Part shown: positions 45,701 through 53,791 of the stretch, piece by piece | How positions within the stretch are numbered: the stretch's first letter is position 1 | How the letters are laid out: each line of letters begins with the position of its first letter | Assembly (NCBI RefSeq): GCF_003105115.1 | Contig: NZ_QETH01000012.1 | Location: forward strand, 30,396-94,395 | DNA: 64,000 bases | Direction: 5' to 3' | DNA from: Flavobacterium sp. HTF | GTDB lineage: Bacteria; Bacteroidota; Bacteroidia; Flavobacteriales; Flavobacteriaceae | The notes under the pieces: model-generated | What the model saw: only the letters and a program-made list of their open reading frames with translations | What the model was told of the DNA's origin: nothing | The model's database searches: none | Translations under genes and position numbers: made by a program

Positions 45701-47003
45701 TTAACTTTCTTGCATTTTCTAATACCGAATAGTCAGTCCCTTCACTTGTATTTGGATTGTTAAATCCTGATTTTGCCGTAACAATTTCTCTAATGTTCTG
45801 ATTCAAAAAATATCCGGATCTACCAATAGATTTCGGATCATACATGTTATTTTCGTTGTCTGTTGGCGAACCGATAGGTTTAGCAGGATTGAAAAAATTT
45901 GCAGTAGAACCAATCACAACAACTTCATTGTCCGGAACTCCCTGAATTCGTGCTTCTCCTAAATCCTGAAGCGCAATAACATTTCTTAGGTTATTGTTTG
46001 TAGTGCTAACTCTGTTTTGCTTGTTTGTAACCCAAACTTCAAGTCTTGTAATCTGCACACGGCTATCTATAAAAGGATATTTCTTTAAGGAAGCATCATA
46101 TTTATTTCTAAAATATTGCGATAGAAAGAAGTGCCTGTCATTATCGTAGTCCAATGCGTATAAATCAAAATTCTGAACGGTTCCGCCACCTTCTGCAACT
46201 ATACTTTTTGTTTGGGACTTCTGTTCTGAAAAAACACCGGTTACTGTTGTCTTACCAAACTGCAACTGCGCTTTTACCCCAAACAAACTTTGAGCTCCCC
46301 GAATCAGTGTGCTATTAAGAGGCATACTAACGTTACCCACTTCGACTTTTTGAATAATATCATCCTCAGAAGGGGTGTACGCAAGTTTAAATAAATTTTG
46401 AAATGCAAATGTCGATTGCGTATCGTAGTTGGCATTTACTTCTAATCTTGTACCCACTTTTCCCATTAAACTCATACTGATTCTCTGATCGAAGTCGAAA
46501 GTAAGACTTGACCGGTTTCTTGGAGAAAAAGCAGGATTATCTTGTTTAGTATACCGCACACCCAAATCCATCTCTACTGATCCTGTGGGCTTTACATCAA
46601 TTGTATTGCTGCCAAAAATACTTTCGAAAAGACTTGAATTAATGTAATATCTTGGAAGTAAATCTTTTTTGGCCGCTTCACTTCCTTCTTTTTTACCATC
46701 AATCGCATCCATTTTTTTTCTGAAATATTCTCTTCGGGATTCTTTGAGAACTAAATCTTCATACTCTTTTGGAGTCAGAACAATTGGATAATCAATGGAA
46801 AAACCATCAACGGAATTTGTGTAGATATATCTGTCGGTAATGGGGTCGTATTTATAAGCCGAAAGTATGCTCGGAGGATTTTCAAGCTCTAATTTCCCGA
46901 CAGAGAACTGAGTTTTTGTTGTATCTTGAACTGCTGGATTTACTTGCGAACGCAAAACATTACCGCAAAATAAAACCAGTAAAAAAATACAAATTTTACG
47001 CAT
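39729..47003 (-). CDS. sprA: Type IX secretion translocon / gliding protein SprA
   Basis: A 2424-residue outer-membrane protein with signal peptide MRKICIFLLVLFCGNVLRSQ. Size and motifs (YYINSSLFESIFGSNTIDVKP, LMGKVGTRLEVNANYDTQSTF, VEVGNVSMPLNSTLIRGAQSLFG, C-terminal SGFTLRYNFGN) match SprA (Sov in Porphyromonas), the giant 36-strand barrel that forms the T9SS export pore. Calcium-like Asp-rich stretches occur (DDDDTDFD, PDDDTDLDGGDGD). No frameshift or truncation is seen. It begins 25 bp after ruvA and so may share its transcript. The adhesin and SprF-like genes lie less than 7 kb upstream. Confidence 0.96.
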   Translation of the reverse strand: MRKICIFLLVLFCGNVLRSQVNPAVQDTTKTQFSVGKLELENPPSILSAYKYDPITDRYIYTNSVDGFSIDYPIVLTPKEYEDLVLKESRREYFRKKMDAIDGKKEGSEAAKKDLLPRYYINSSLFESIFGSNTIDVKPTGSVEMDLGVRYTKQDNPAFSPRNRSSLTFDFDQRISMSLMGKVGTRLEVNANYDTQSTFAFQNLFKLAYTPSEDDIIQKVEVGNVSMPLNSTLIRGAQSLFGVKAQLQFGKTTVTGVFSEQKSQTKSIVAEGGGTVQNFDLYALDYDNDRHFFLSQYFRNKYDASLKKYPFIDSRVQITRLEVWVTNKQNRVSTTNNNLRNVIALQDLGEARIQGVPDNEVVVIGSTANFFNPAKPIGSPTDNENNMYDPKSIGRSGYFLNQNIREIVTAKSGFNNPNTSEGTDYSVLENARKLTTNEYTFNAQLGYISLQQRLANDEILAVAFEYTVGDKVYQVGEFGSDGVDGTVVTGDNSSNQTIITQSLILKMLKSSLTNVNNPVWDLMMKNVYQIPQAYQIKQDDFRLNILYTDPSPINYISPVTGSHFPDDDPVNPDPNNYYVTKTPLLNVFNIDQLNYNNDPQKGGDGFFDYIPGITVDAQNGRIIFTTKEPFGELLFQKLQTTTGEDYNNTSTYNVNQQKYVFRSMYKSTQAGALQDSDKNKFLLRGKYKSSGSNGIPIGAFNVPQGSVVVTAAGRVLVEGIDYSVDYQLGRVQILDPSLQASNTPIEVSLENNSIFGQQTRRFVGFNIEHKISDNFVVGGTFLKMTERPFTQKSSYGQESVNNTIYGFNGNYSTEVPFFTRLVNKLPNIDTDVPSNLSIRGEVAFLKPDAPKASDFEGEATIYIDDFEGSQSTIDMRSAYAWSLASTPFITTAGDPTFNANFEDLRYGYKRAKLSWYTIDPVFYSSKPSGISNDDLSLNSTRRVYSKELYPNTDIAQGQIQVINTLDLSYYPSERGPYNNNPSFNADPATSNFGGIMRALNSTNFEQGNVEYVQFWVLDPYVGNGQAQPNNTGKIYFNLGEISEDILKDNRKQYENGLGPDQVMVKPQPLWGDVPASQSLIYAFDTNADNRKNQDVGLDGLPDAREAAIYTNYASEPDPAGDNYKYYLNTDGGVQDRYKNYNGVEGNSPVSIDDPNRGSTTLPDVEDINRDNTMNTINAYYEYSIDIRPGMQVGENYITDIREPETIGNVDLPNGSTTQARWIQFKIPVSQPKNTIGNITDFRSIRFMRMFMTGFNDQMTMRFGALDLVRGEWRRYTGTLDANDVNPDDDDTDFDVQVVNVQENDTKCPVNYKIPPGVQREQLYNNNTVINQNEQSLALRVSGGGLKYQDSRAVFKNVSVDMRQYKKLKMFLHAESLPSQEELADDEMVGFLRFGNDFTQNYYQIEIPLKVTRPAGSCNVNADQVWMEQNDIDLALELLTRMKIKGMQVAINSGKRDVNGVYYPDDDTDLDGGDGDSRLRLGIKGNPNFGLVRNLMVGLKSTAEHKNLMGEVWFNELRMSDLENKGGMAAILSVDTNMADFATISATGRKSTIGFGSLEEGANERDREDIQQYNIVTNLNLGKLLPPKWGINLPFNYAIGEEVITPEYDPFNQDIKLDQLLRETTNSAERENIRTRAIDYTKRKSINFIGVRKDRAPEQKPHIYDVENFTFSQSYNQVERHDYEVESYEDEQSNTAVNYAYTFQPKEVVPFKKTQFMKKSDYWKLLSDFNFNYLPSNITFNTNILRQSNRQQYREVEVEGIGLDPLYRRNFAFNYQYGFGFNLTKSLKLNYTAASNNIVRNFLNDDNSPKEDFNIWDDYWDIGTPNQHLQQLVLNYEIPINKIPVFSFIKASYSYTADYSWQRASTAFSQYEQENEDGTTTMYDLGNTIQNANSNTLTTTFNMNMLYKYLGLTPGGKKPAKPKAVAPPKPGEKIVNTAKPVTSSNPFYDGLIGVLTSVKNIQVNYTKNSGTVLPGYTPSVGFFGTSKPSLGFVFGSQDDVRYEAAKNGWLTDYQDFNQNFTQVTNKVLKVTTNIDLFPDLKIDLAMDRSYSENNSEQYSVRESDNLYMPLSRYTYGMFSISTVLIKTSFSTSNQFESEAFDDFRSNRLIIANRLAEGYYGAGNPIPRYGDAANQIPAPPTDPNNDPDKSKREIYTANEGFPIGYTKGNQAVLLPAFLAAYSGKDASDASTNIFRNFPIPNWSIKYNGLMRYKFFKDKFKRFSLQHNYRASYTINQFRSNFDYYEHPNGLDANTYNFYNKTIMSNVNLVEQFSPLMRVDFELKSSLRVLTEIKKDRALSMSFDNNLLTEVKGMEYVVGLGYRFKDVIFSSRLADNPTGIIKSDINIKADFSLRKNETLVRYLDYENNQLAAGQNIWSVKLTADYSFSKNLTAIFYYDHSFSKAVISTSFPLTNIRSGFTLRYNFGN

Positions 47004-47028
47004 ACAATTCGTTTATATAAAATTGAGT

Positions 47029-47610
47029 TTATAAGCTTTTTAATGCTTTTTTAATGATCATTTCTGCCGTAGCTTCAGGATCTTCTTTAACGATCTTTTC
47101 AACCACTTTTTCAGAAGTTTTGCGGACAAATCCTAAAACTTCCAAAGCAGATAACGCTTCATCTCTGTTTGTATTGTTCTGAACTACCGAAACTTCGTCC
47201 AAATCGTACAATTTTAACACTTTTTCCTTTAAATCAAGTATAACTCTCTGTGCCGTTTTGTTTCCAATCCCTTTTATTGATTGTATTACACCGACATCTC
47301 CAGAGGCAATGGCATTAATAATTTGTCTGGGTTCTATTGAAGATAACATGGTTCTGGCTATGTTAGCTCCTATCCCTGAAACCGACAATAACATTCTAAA
47401 AATCTCTCTTTCTGATTTTTCTACAAACCCAAATAAAGTATGCGCATCTTCTTTGATTTGAAGATGCGTATACAATTTTATAAAATCAGCATTGGGAAGC
47501 AGAGAAAATGTGTGTAAGGATATATTAACGTGATATCCTACTCCGCCACAGTCAATCACAACTTCTGTGGGATTTTTTTCTACTAATTTCCCTTGCAAAT
47601 GTGCTATCAT
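47029..47610 (-). CDS. ruvA: Holliday junction branch migration protein RuvA
   Basis: Tetrameric DNA-binding subunit that guides the RuvB motor at Holliday junctions. The 193-residue chain has the N-terminal OB fold (MIAHLQGKLVEKNPTEVVIDCGGVGYHV), two helix-hairpin-helix motifs (SGIGANIARTML and IKGIGNKTAQRVILDLKEK) and a C-terminal RuvB-contact domain (ALSALEVLGFVRKTSEKVVEKIV). Length is normal. sprA follows with 25 bp. Confidence 0.96.
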   Translation of the reverse strand: MIAHLQGKLVEKNPTEVVIDCGGVGYHVNISLHTFSLLPNADFIKLYTHLQIKEDAHTLFGFVEKSEREIFRMLLSVSGIGANIARTMLSSIEPRQIINAIASGDVGVIQSIKGIGNKTAQRVILDLKEKVLKLYDLDEVSVVQNNTNRDEALSALEVLGFVRKTSEKVVEKIVKEDPEATAEMIIKKALKSL

Positions 47611-47627
47611 AGTATAATTTATTAAGT

Positions 47628-47635
47628 CAAATATA
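47628..47635 (-). promoter_or_regulatory. -7 promoter box of ruvA-sprA
   Basis: The reverse strand reads TATATTTG 17 bp before the ruvA ATG. Confidence 0.5.
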
Positions 47636-47675
47636 ATAAAAATAAGACAATTTATCCGATCTTAATTTTTTGGTA

Positions 47676-49967
47676 CTATTTAGCTAATTTATTTTTTTTA
47701 TTTTCTTTTTCCTGAGCGTCAATAACAGCTATAGCAGCCATATTAACCATCTCTTCAACGCTTGCTCCCAACTGGAAAATGTGGACTGGCTTGCCCATTC
47801 CCATCATAATTGGCCCAATAGAATTTACTTTATATAACTCTTTTAATAGTTTGTAAGTAATATTAGCTGATTCTAAGTTAGGGAAAATCAATGTGTTTAC
47901 TTTTTTTCCTGCTAATTTTGAGAACGGGAATTTTTCCTGCAGCATTTCCGGGTTCAAAGCAAAATCGGCCTGGATTTCTCCGTCAACTATCATGTCCGGG
48001 TGATTTCTGTGCAAATACGCTACAGCATCTCTTACTTTTGATGCTCCGGCACTTGTTGACGAACCAAAGTTTGAAAAGGAAACCATTGCTATAACAGGTT
48101 CAACTCCAAACATTTTTGCCGTTTTTGCAGTCATAACAGCAATATTCACCAAGTCTTCAGAAGTAGGATTAATATTAATTGCCGTATCTGACAAAAACAT
48201 TGGCCCACGGGAAGTAAGCATCATATTGGCTGTTGCTACCAGAGAAGCTCCATGTGCTTTCTCAATTAACTGTAACATTGGTTTTACAACACTTGGGTAA
48301 CTTCTGGAATATCCTGTTACTAAAGCATCTGCTTCACCTTCGTTAACCATCATAGCTGCAAAATAGTTTCTTTCGCGCATGAATTTCTGTGCATCCAATA
48401 AAGAAACACCTCTTCTTTCTCTTGTTGACCAGAAGGAATTTGCAAATTTATTTCTTCTTGCTTCTTCTTCTACCGTTTTAGGATCAATGATTTCTACTTC
48501 GGCATCAAAACCTAATTCTTTTTTTAGCTCCAGGATAGTCTCTTTATCTCCTAATAAAATTGGAAAACCAATACCATCTTCATGAACAATTTGTGCTGCT
48601 TTTAAAACATTTAGCTGATCTGCTTCTGCAAAAACAACTCTTTTAGGATCTAATTTAGCACGGTTAGTCATCAGACGAACCATTTTGTTGTCATTACCCA
48701 TACGCTCACGAAGCACATCTTCATAAGCTGCCCAGTCTGTAATAGGATTTTTTGCCACTCCGGATTCCATTGCTGCTCTTGCAACTGCAGGTGCTACAAT
48801 GGTAATCAATCTTGGATCAAATGGTTTAGGGATAATATATTCCTGGCCAAATCCTAATTTTGTTGCTCCGTAAGCTACGTTTACCTGTTCCGGAACCGGT
48901 TCTTTTGCCAAAATAGCCAACGCTTTTACAGCAGCCATTTTCATTGCCTCGTTAATTTTTGTAGCTCTTACATCAAGTGCTCCTCTAAAAATATATGGAA
49001 AACCCAGAACGTTATTCACCTGATTAGGAAAATCAGAACGACCTGTAGCCATAATAACATCTTTTCTGGTTTCAACAGCTAAGTTATAATCGATCTCCGG
49101 ATTTGGATTGGCCATTGCAAAAACGATCGGATTGGCTGCCATTGATAATAACATATCCGGAGACAAAATGTTTCCTGAAGATAATCCGATAAAAACATCA
49201 GCACCTTTTACAGCTTCTGCTAAATCTACTGAAGGTCCGTTTATGGCATATTTTAATTGTAATTCTGACAATGAAGGATTATCTTTTGTTAAAAGTCCTT
49301 TACTGTTGAACATCATGATATTCTCTACTTTTACTCCTAGTAAAACATATAAATCAGTACAGGCTATTGCAGCAGAACCTGCACCCGAAACTACCATTTT
49401 TACATCTTCTGCTTTTTTTCCTGCTAATTCCAGTGCATTGATTAAAGCTGCTGAAGAGATAATGGCCGTACCATGCTGATCGTCGTGCATTACCGGAATG
49501 TCCAGTTCTTCAACTAGTCTTCTTTCAATTTCAAAAGATTCCGGAGCTTTAATATCTTCCAGGTTGATTCCTCCAAAAGTCGGAGCAATATTTTTTACGG
49601 TCTGAATAAATTCTTCAACATCTTTTGTTCCGATTTCAATGTCAAAGACATCAATATCAGAAAATATTTTAAACAACAAACCTTTTCCTTCCATAACGGG
49701 TTTAGAAGCTTCAGGACCAATGTCTCCAAGTCCTAAAACAGCTGTTCCGTTTGAGATTACGGCAACTAAATTTCCTTTGGCGGTATATTTATAAACGTCC
49801 TCAATATTTTTTTCAATTTCTAAACATGGTTCTGCAACACCCGGTGAATATGCAAGAGAAAGATCTCTTTGAGTTGCATATTTTTTTGTTGGTACTACCT
49901 GAATTTTCCCTGGAGTTGGCTTAGAATGATATAATAATGCCTCTTCTCTTTTATTGTCTTTACTCAT
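47676..49967 (-). CDS. maeB: NADP-dependent malic enzyme with phosphotransacetylase-like domain
   Basis: Converts malate to pyruvate and CO2 with NADP. Residues ~1-425 form the malic enzyme part: [46 protein letters not shown], and [15 protein letters not shown] for the nucleotide fold. Residues ~430-763 resemble phosphotransacetylase ([33 protein letters not shown]), which in MaeB enzymes is regulatory and usually inactive. Length 763 is normal. Single gene with its own promoter, ahead of ruvA. Confidence 0.95.
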   Translation of the reverse strand: MSKDNKREEALLYHSKPTPGKIQVVPTKKYATQRDLSLAYSPGVAEPCLEIEKNIEDVYKYTAKGNLVAVISNGTAVLGLGDIGPEASKPVMEGKGLLFKIFSDIDVFDIEIGTKDVEEFIQTVKNIAPTFGGINLEDIKAPESFEIERRLVEELDIPVMHDDQHGTAIISSAALINALELAGKKAEDVKMVVSGAGSAAIACTDLYVLLGVKVENIMMFNSKGLLTKDNPSLSELQLKYAINGPSVDLAEAVKGADVFIGLSSGNILSPDMLLSMAANPIVFAMANPNPEIDYNLAVETRKDVIMATGRSDFPNQVNNVLGFPYIFRGALDVRATKINEAMKMAAVKALAILAKEPVPEQVNVAYGATKLGFGQEYIIPKPFDPRLITIVAPAVARAAMESGVAKNPITDWAAYEDVLRERMGNDNKMVRLMTNRAKLDPKRVVFAEADQLNVLKAAQIVHEDGIGFPILLGDKETILELKKELGFDAEVEIIDPKTVEEEARRNKFANSFWSTRERRGVSLLDAQKFMRERNYFAAMMVNEGEADALVTGYSRSYPSVVKPMLQLIEKAHGASLVATANMMLTSRGPMFLSDTAININPTSEDLVNIAVMTAKTAKMFGVEPVIAMVSFSNFGSSTSAGASKVRDAVAYLHRNHPDMIVDGEIQADFALNPEMLQEKFPFSKLAGKKVNTLIFPNLESANITYKLLKELYKVNSIGPIMMGMGKPVHIFQLGASVEEMVNMAAIAVIDAQEKENKKNKLAK

Positions 49968-49992
49968 TGTTTTTAGCTTTTATTCTAGCTTA

Positions 49993-50000
49993 CAAAGATA
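49993..50000 (-). promoter_or_regulatory. -7 promoter box of maeB
   Basis: The reverse strand reads TATCTTTG 25 bp before the maeB ATG. Confidence 0.5.
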
Positions 50001-50066
50001 TAAGTCTTCGATTAAAATGGCATGTTTTTATAGCTTTCTTTTGTTAAAATAACAATTATGACCGGC

Positions 50067-50104
50067 AAAAAAAAATAGTCCGGCAAAATCCGGACTATTT
50101 TTTT
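50067..50104 (-). terminator. Terminator after the 141-residue CBS protein gene
   Basis: AATAGTCCGG (50074-50083) pairs with CCGGACTATT (50090-50099) and both flanks are A/T runs; 23 bp beyond the leftward stop. Confidence 0.88.
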
Positions 50105-50126
50105 AAGTATGTTTTTTAAATTTTAA

Positions 50127-50552
50127 TTACTGCGAAATGTAAGAATTTAAGTGCTGAATAGTATCTTTCTGAATCTCTATAATTGCCTTCACAACATCGC
50201 TGATAGAAATTATTCCGACCACGATGCCATCTTCTATAACAGGTAAATGTCTGATACGTTTACTGCTCATAAGCTCCATGCAATCTTCAATATTATTTGA
50301 AAGCTGTACCGAGAAAATAGTACTTTCCATGATTTCATGTACAAAAGTTTCTTTTGAGGATCTGTCTTTCAGAATAATTTTTCTGGCATAATCCCTTTCA
50401 GACAATATCCCTTTTAGATCGGATTCATCTATAACCAGAATTGCTCCTATGTTTTTCTCTCCCATCACTTTCAGTGCCTCGTAAACAGTGGTTGTTGAAA
50501 GTACTGAGTAAACATTTTTTCCTTTTGCGTTAAGTATTTGTGCTACAGTCAT
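50127..50552 (-). CDS. CBS-pair protein
   Basis: A 141-residue soluble protein made only of two CBS motifs: residues ~18-62 (AILVIDESDLKGILSERDYARKI) and ~83-128 (IRHLPVIEDGIVVGIISISDVVKAI). The conserved SERDYARK resembles stand-alone CBS proteins that bind adenylates or NADH. No partner enzyme is adjacent. A near-consensus box (TAACTTTA on the reverse strand, 50575-50582) precedes it. Confidence 0.9.
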   Translation of the reverse strand: MTVAQILNAKGKNVYSVLSTTTVYEALKVMGEKNIGAILVIDESDLKGILSERDYARKIILKDRSSKETFVHEIMESTIFSVQLSNNIEDCMELMSSKRIRHLPVIEDGIVVGIISISDVVKAIIEIQKDTIQHLNSYISQ

Positions 50553-50748
50553 ATCTGAAAAATTTTAATTCCTATAAAGTTAAAAAAAAATGAACATAAA
50601 CAATACACAATAGTATTTTTTAGAAACATAACTTATTCATTTTAAATATAATACAGTTTATTTCAGATTTTAAGAATTATCTCATAAAGAAAGTATCCTT
50701 TTTGGGTTCTTTTTTGTCAAAAACCTATACCTTTTACAAATCTTTCCT

Positions 50749-50809
50749 ACAAAACAAAAATCAAAAGCCCTTTTCAGATTTTGAAAAGGGCTTTTGATTT
50801 TTGTTTTGT
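50749..50809. terminator. Very long perfect inverted repeat downstream of XRE genes
   Basis: Arms 50749-50776 and 50782-50809 are perfectly complementary over 28 bp with a five-base loop (core AGCCCTTTTCA/TGAAAAGGGCT). It ends 11 bp from the stop of the leftward XRE gene at 50820, with a T run on each strand, so it is most simply a strong bidirectional terminator. The gap 50553-50748 holds nothing else recognisable. Confidence 0.8.
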
Positions 50810-50819
50810 TTTATTTTAG

Positions 50820-51038
50820 TTATTCAAAATCCAACAGTTCTTTTATGGGTATTCCCAAACCTTTAGATAATGCAAGTAAATAAAGGTATGTAGGATTGAA
50901 TTCACCAGATTCTACCTTATGTATAGATTGCTGATCTTTTAATATCAGCAATCCCAGCTTAGCCTGGGATAATCCTTTAGCCATCCTAAGTTCTTTAATC
51001 CTGCCTCCTAAACGCTTTAAATCTTGTGAGTTATCCAC
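50820..51038 (-). CDS. Small XRE-family helix-turn-helix regulator
   Basis: A 72-residue single-domain Cro/CI-like protein: LGGRIKELRMAKGLSQAKLGLLI, then DQQSIHKVESGEFNPTYLYLLALSKGLGIPIKELLDF. GTG at 51038 is the only start, since an in-frame stop lies just upstream. It is 29 bp after a second XRE gene of similar design on the same strand, so they are likely co-transcribed paralogues. Confidence 0.9.
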   Translation of the reverse strand: MDNSQDLKRLGGRIKELRMAKGLSQAKLGLLILKDQQSIHKVESGEFNPTYLYLLALSKGLGIPIKELLDFE

Positions 51039-51067
51039 TTTTTTTTATAATTCCAGACAATTTGCAT

Positions 51068-51307
51068 TTAAGAAAATATCTTACTTATTAATGTACTTGA
51101 TTCTATTTTCAATGAATCCGCTATTGAAAAAAGCAAACTGATGGTAATATTTTGTTTCCCTTTTTCTATACGCTGAATAGTCCTTACATCAACATTACAT
51201 AATGTTGACAATTGTTCTTGTGTAATTTTTTCTTTTACCCTAAGTTCCTTTATCAGCAGACCTAATTTGATAATCTCTGACTCGTATTTATTATTTTTCA
51301 CACTCAA
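51068..51307 (-). CDS. Small XRE-family helix-turn-helix regulator, divergent from orphan gene
   Basis: A 79-residue single-domain regulator: LGLLIKELRVKEKITQEQLSTL, then VDVRTIQRIEKGKQNITISLLFSIADSLKI. The start is uncertain: TTG at 51307 overlaps the -7 box at 51305-51312, and GTG at 51303-51301 would lie at the predicted transcript start, so a leaderless start is possible. A perfect 14-bp palindrome lies 24 bp upstream of the -7 box. Autoregulation is inferred. Confidence 0.85.
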   Translation of the reverse strand: MSVKNNKYESEIIKLGLLIKELRVKEKITQEQLSTLCNVDVRTIQRIEKGKQNITISLLFSIADSLKIESSTLISKIFS

Positions 51308-51312
51308 ATCTA
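51305..51312 (-). promoter_or_regulatory. -7 promoter box of the XRE pair
   Basis: The reverse strand reads TAGATTTG, matching TAnnTTTG. Its -33 region falls at about 51332-51336, against the left edge of the palindrome. Confidence 0.45.
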
Positions 51313-51335
51313 TTAAACTGTGGAAAAAATAAGCG

Positions 51336-51349
51336 CGACATATATGTCG
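51336..51349. promoter_or_regulatory. Perfect 14-bp palindrome, candidate operator
   Basis: CGACATATATGTCG is its own reverse complement. It lies between the divergent XRE gene and the orphan gene at 51388, at the edge of the leftward -33 region and inside the presumed rightward -33 region (a weak -7 box TATATTTA is at 51367-51374). Size and placement suit a dimeric XRE repressor. Confidence 0.6.
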
Positions 51350-51387
51350 TATTTAAAATATAGTCTTATATTTACAAAAAAAATATC

Positions 51388-51720
51388 ATGCAAACCGATG
51401 AAATTAAAAATCTAGAATCTCTTAAAAAACTAACTGCTATATACTTTCGAAAACTAAAACCAACTAATGACAAAACAGGAACTAATGTGGCTCAAATTAA
51501 ATTTGTCAATTATTATGAACTGGGCTGTGTTATAACCAATATGCTAAAAATGTGCATTCTAGCGCTGGAGCATAATGCAGAAAAGGTTTCAATAACAAAT
51601 CGAAATCAAATTAATGTTTCTTTAGTTTTAGAAACGGTTTTGGAAATGTTTCCTTTAGATGAATTTGAATTTTTAAGCGAAATCAGCGATTTGGTTGCTG
51701 CAGATTCTAATTATTGCTGA
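51388..51720 (+). CDS. Orphan 110-residue protein divergent from XRE genes
   Basis: Not recognised. The chain is mostly helical, with no signal peptide or membrane segment. It starts with MQTDEIKNLESLKKLTAIYF, has a hydrophobic core helix (YYELGCVITNMLKMCILALEH) and a C-terminal acidic end with a single terminal Cys. Its divergence from two tiny XRE genes across a shared palindrome suggests it is their regulated target. No known toxin or antitoxin motif was seen. Confidence 0.7.
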   Translation: MQTDEIKNLESLKKLTAIYFRKLKPTNDKTGTNVAQIKFVNYYELGCVITNMLKMCILALEHNAEKVSITNRNQINVSLVLETVLEMFPLDEFEFLSEISDLVAADSNYC

Positions 51721-51724
51721 ATAA

Positions 51725-51758
51725 AAAATCCCTTTTCTAAATTTAGAAAAGGGATTTT
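51725..51758. terminator. Bidirectional terminator between convergent genes
   Basis: A perfect 34-bp palindrome with 17-bp halves (core TCCCTTTTCTAAA/TTTAGAAAAGGGA), between the orphan gene stop at 51720 and the OmpA-family gene stop at 51777. Confidence 0.9.
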
Positions 51759-51776
51759 GTTTTTATATTTTTAGTA

Positions 51777-53780
51777 TTAAAGTGTTGTAACAATAAATTC
51801 GCTTCGTCTGTTTTGCTGATGCTCTTTTTCTGTACATTTTACTCCGTCGGCACATTTGTTAATCAGCATTGTTTCTCCATAGCCTTTTGCTGTCAGTCTG
51901 GTAAATTCGATACCTTTTTTGATCAGCCAGTCTTTTGTTGACTGAGCTCTTTTTTCTGAAAGAATCATGTTATTTGCCGCCGATTGTCGACTGTCTGTGT
52001 GCGAACGAATGTCCACTGTAAGTGTTGGGTATTTTTTTAATAAATCAACCACTTTCTTTAATTGAGGTTCTGATGTTTTTTTAATTGTAGCTTTCCCTAA
52101 ATCAAAAAAGTTCATCGGAATGTTAAGCAATTTTGCTAAATCTGTACCAACCCCAATTGGTTTTACTGTTACAGCATTAATCTTTACTGACTTTACTGTA
52201 ATAGCCTTAGCTGTTATCGGTTTTGCTTTTTTATCTATTGAAATTATCAGGGTTGTTTTTCCTGTCGCTTTTTTTAATGTTATAGAAACCTCTTTTATTT
52301 CATAATCATTTTTTGATGTCTTAATAAAATATTTTTTACCACATTTTACATTTGAAAAAAGATAATTACCGTTTTGATCAGAAACTGTTTCTAAAGTAGT
52401 CTGACGGCTTTCATCAAATAAAATTAAATTGACTCCCGAAAGATTTTCATTCGTTTCTGAATCTATAATTGTTCCTGATAGTTCCTGCTCACAAATCAGC
52501 CTTCTGTTTTCTGTGAATCGATAAACGTCGTCAAGTCCGTGTCCGTTTTCTCTATTGGAAGAGAAAAAACCATTTCTGTTTTTGCTGTTAATAGAAAAAG
52601 CAAAATCGTCCTGTTTACTATTTATAGGTTCTCCAACGTTTTGTGCTTCTTCAAAAGAATCGTCTTTGTTTATTTTTGAAACATATACATCAAGCCCGCC
52701 TAAGCCCGGACGCCCGTCACTGGCAAAATACAGTTCATTATCATTTGATATAAAAGGAAATGTTTCGCGGCTTTCGGTATTGATTTCGGGACCTAAATTT
52801 TCAGGTTTGCCAAAAGTTCCGTCAGCCATTATAGTTACTTTAAACAAATCAGACAAACCTAATGTCCCAGGCATATCTGAAGCAAAATATAATGTTTTTT
52901 CGTCAATGCTCAAGGCCGGATGCGCGACGCTGTATTCATCACTATTAAAAGGAAGTTCCTGAACCTCTTTCCATTCTCCTTCAATTAAAATGGCTTTGTA
53001 AAGTTTTAAGAATGTAATTTTATTTTCGTTCTTTTTTCTTTTACCGTTTACAGAATTGTTTCTTGTAAAGTACATTGTTTTTCCGTCTTTTGTAAAAACG
53101 GGAGTTGACTGATTGAAATTTACTTCCAGATTTTTTTTATGAAAAAAAACAGGTTTTCCAATACTTCCATCGGGCATCATTTCAACTGTATATAAAGTGG
53201 AGATGGCTTTATTTGTCCATTTAAAATTCTTTTTGATAATCGATCCTGTATCTCTCGCAGATGTAAAAACTAAATTATTATCTAAAACAGTACTTCCGTA
53301 ATCAGAATCTTTAGAATTTATTCCGGCATCGGCAATATCAAAACGATTTGAATTTGCTTTAATATCTTCTAAATATGTTCTGTTTTTTAAGAATAAAATG
53401 GCTCTTTTATCTGAAGGTACTTTTTGACTGAATTTATCTAAAACCTGATCGGCTTTATTATAATTCCCGTCTGATTTTAAGCACTGGGCATATTTGTATA
53501 AATAATCTGCTTCCTGATTTTCATTCAGCAAAAACAATTGATCATAATATTTTAAAGCTTGTTTTAATTCTCCGATAAAATAATATGAATTGGCAAGCCG
53601 CTGAAATACTTTTTCGTCTTTATATCCTTTTTCTACTAATTTTTCATATGCCTTTATTGCATCTGCGTATGCATAACTGTCGTAATTTTTATCAGCAGTT
53701 TTTACAGCAGCAGTTTGTGCATTTGCATGAAGAAAAAAGCAAAAACATAAAAATAGAAAGGCTAAATTTTTAATTTTCAT
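51777..53780 (-). CDS. OmpA-family protein with TPR and PD40 propeller
   Basis: A 667-residue envelope protein: signal peptide (LAFLFLCFCFFLHANAQ), TPR-like helices (~25-140), a WD40/PD40-like propeller (~170-420; e.g. DKTLYFASDMPGTLGLSDLF), a CarboxypepD-type beta domain (~430-510; LSGTIIDSETNENLSGVNLIL) and a peptidoglycan-binding OmpA domain (~560-667; VDIRSHTDSR, LSEKRAQSTKDWL, QQNRRSEF). This domain order matches the OmpA-like gene that follows sprF and sprB in gliding flavobacteria. It likely ties the SprF/adhesin assembly to the cell wall. Confidence 0.9.
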   Translation of the reverse strand: MKIKNLAFLFLCFCFFLHANAQTAAVKTADKNYDSYAYADAIKAYEKLVEKGYKDEKVFQRLANSYYFIGELKQALKYYDQLFLLNENQEADYLYKYAQCLKSDGNYNKADQVLDKFSQKVPSDKRAILFLKNRTYLEDIKANSNRFDIADAGINSKDSDYGSTVLDNNLVFTSARDTGSIIKKNFKWTNKAISTLYTVEMMPDGSIGKPVFFHKKNLEVNFNQSTPVFTKDGKTMYFTRNNSVNGKRKKNENKITFLKLYKAILIEGEWKEVQELPFNSDEYSVAHPALSIDEKTLYFASDMPGTLGLSDLFKVTIMADGTFGKPENLGPEINTESRETFPFISNDNELYFASDGRPGLGGLDVYVSKINKDDSFEEAQNVGEPINSKQDDFAFSINSKNRNGFFSSNRENGHGLDDVYRFTENRRLICEQELSGTIIDSETNENLSGVNLILFDESRQTTLETVSDQNGNYLFSNVKCGKKYFIKTSKNDYEIKEVSITLKKATGKTTLIISIDKKAKPITAKAITVKSVKINAVTVKPIGVGTDLAKLLNIPMNFFDLGKATIKKTSEPQLKKVVDLLKKYPTLTVDIRSHTDSRQSAANNMILSEKRAQSTKDWLIKKGIEFTRLTAKGYGETMLINKCADGVKCTEKEHQQNRRSEFIVTTL

Positions 53781-53791
53781 ATTTAAATCAA

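Noticed and set aside
51068..51720. XRE genes with orphan protein as a toxin-antitoxin module
   Set aside because: The orphan protein shows no HipA, RelE, Fic, PIN or similar motif, and two regulators with one divergent gene is not a typical layout; left as an unexplained circuit.
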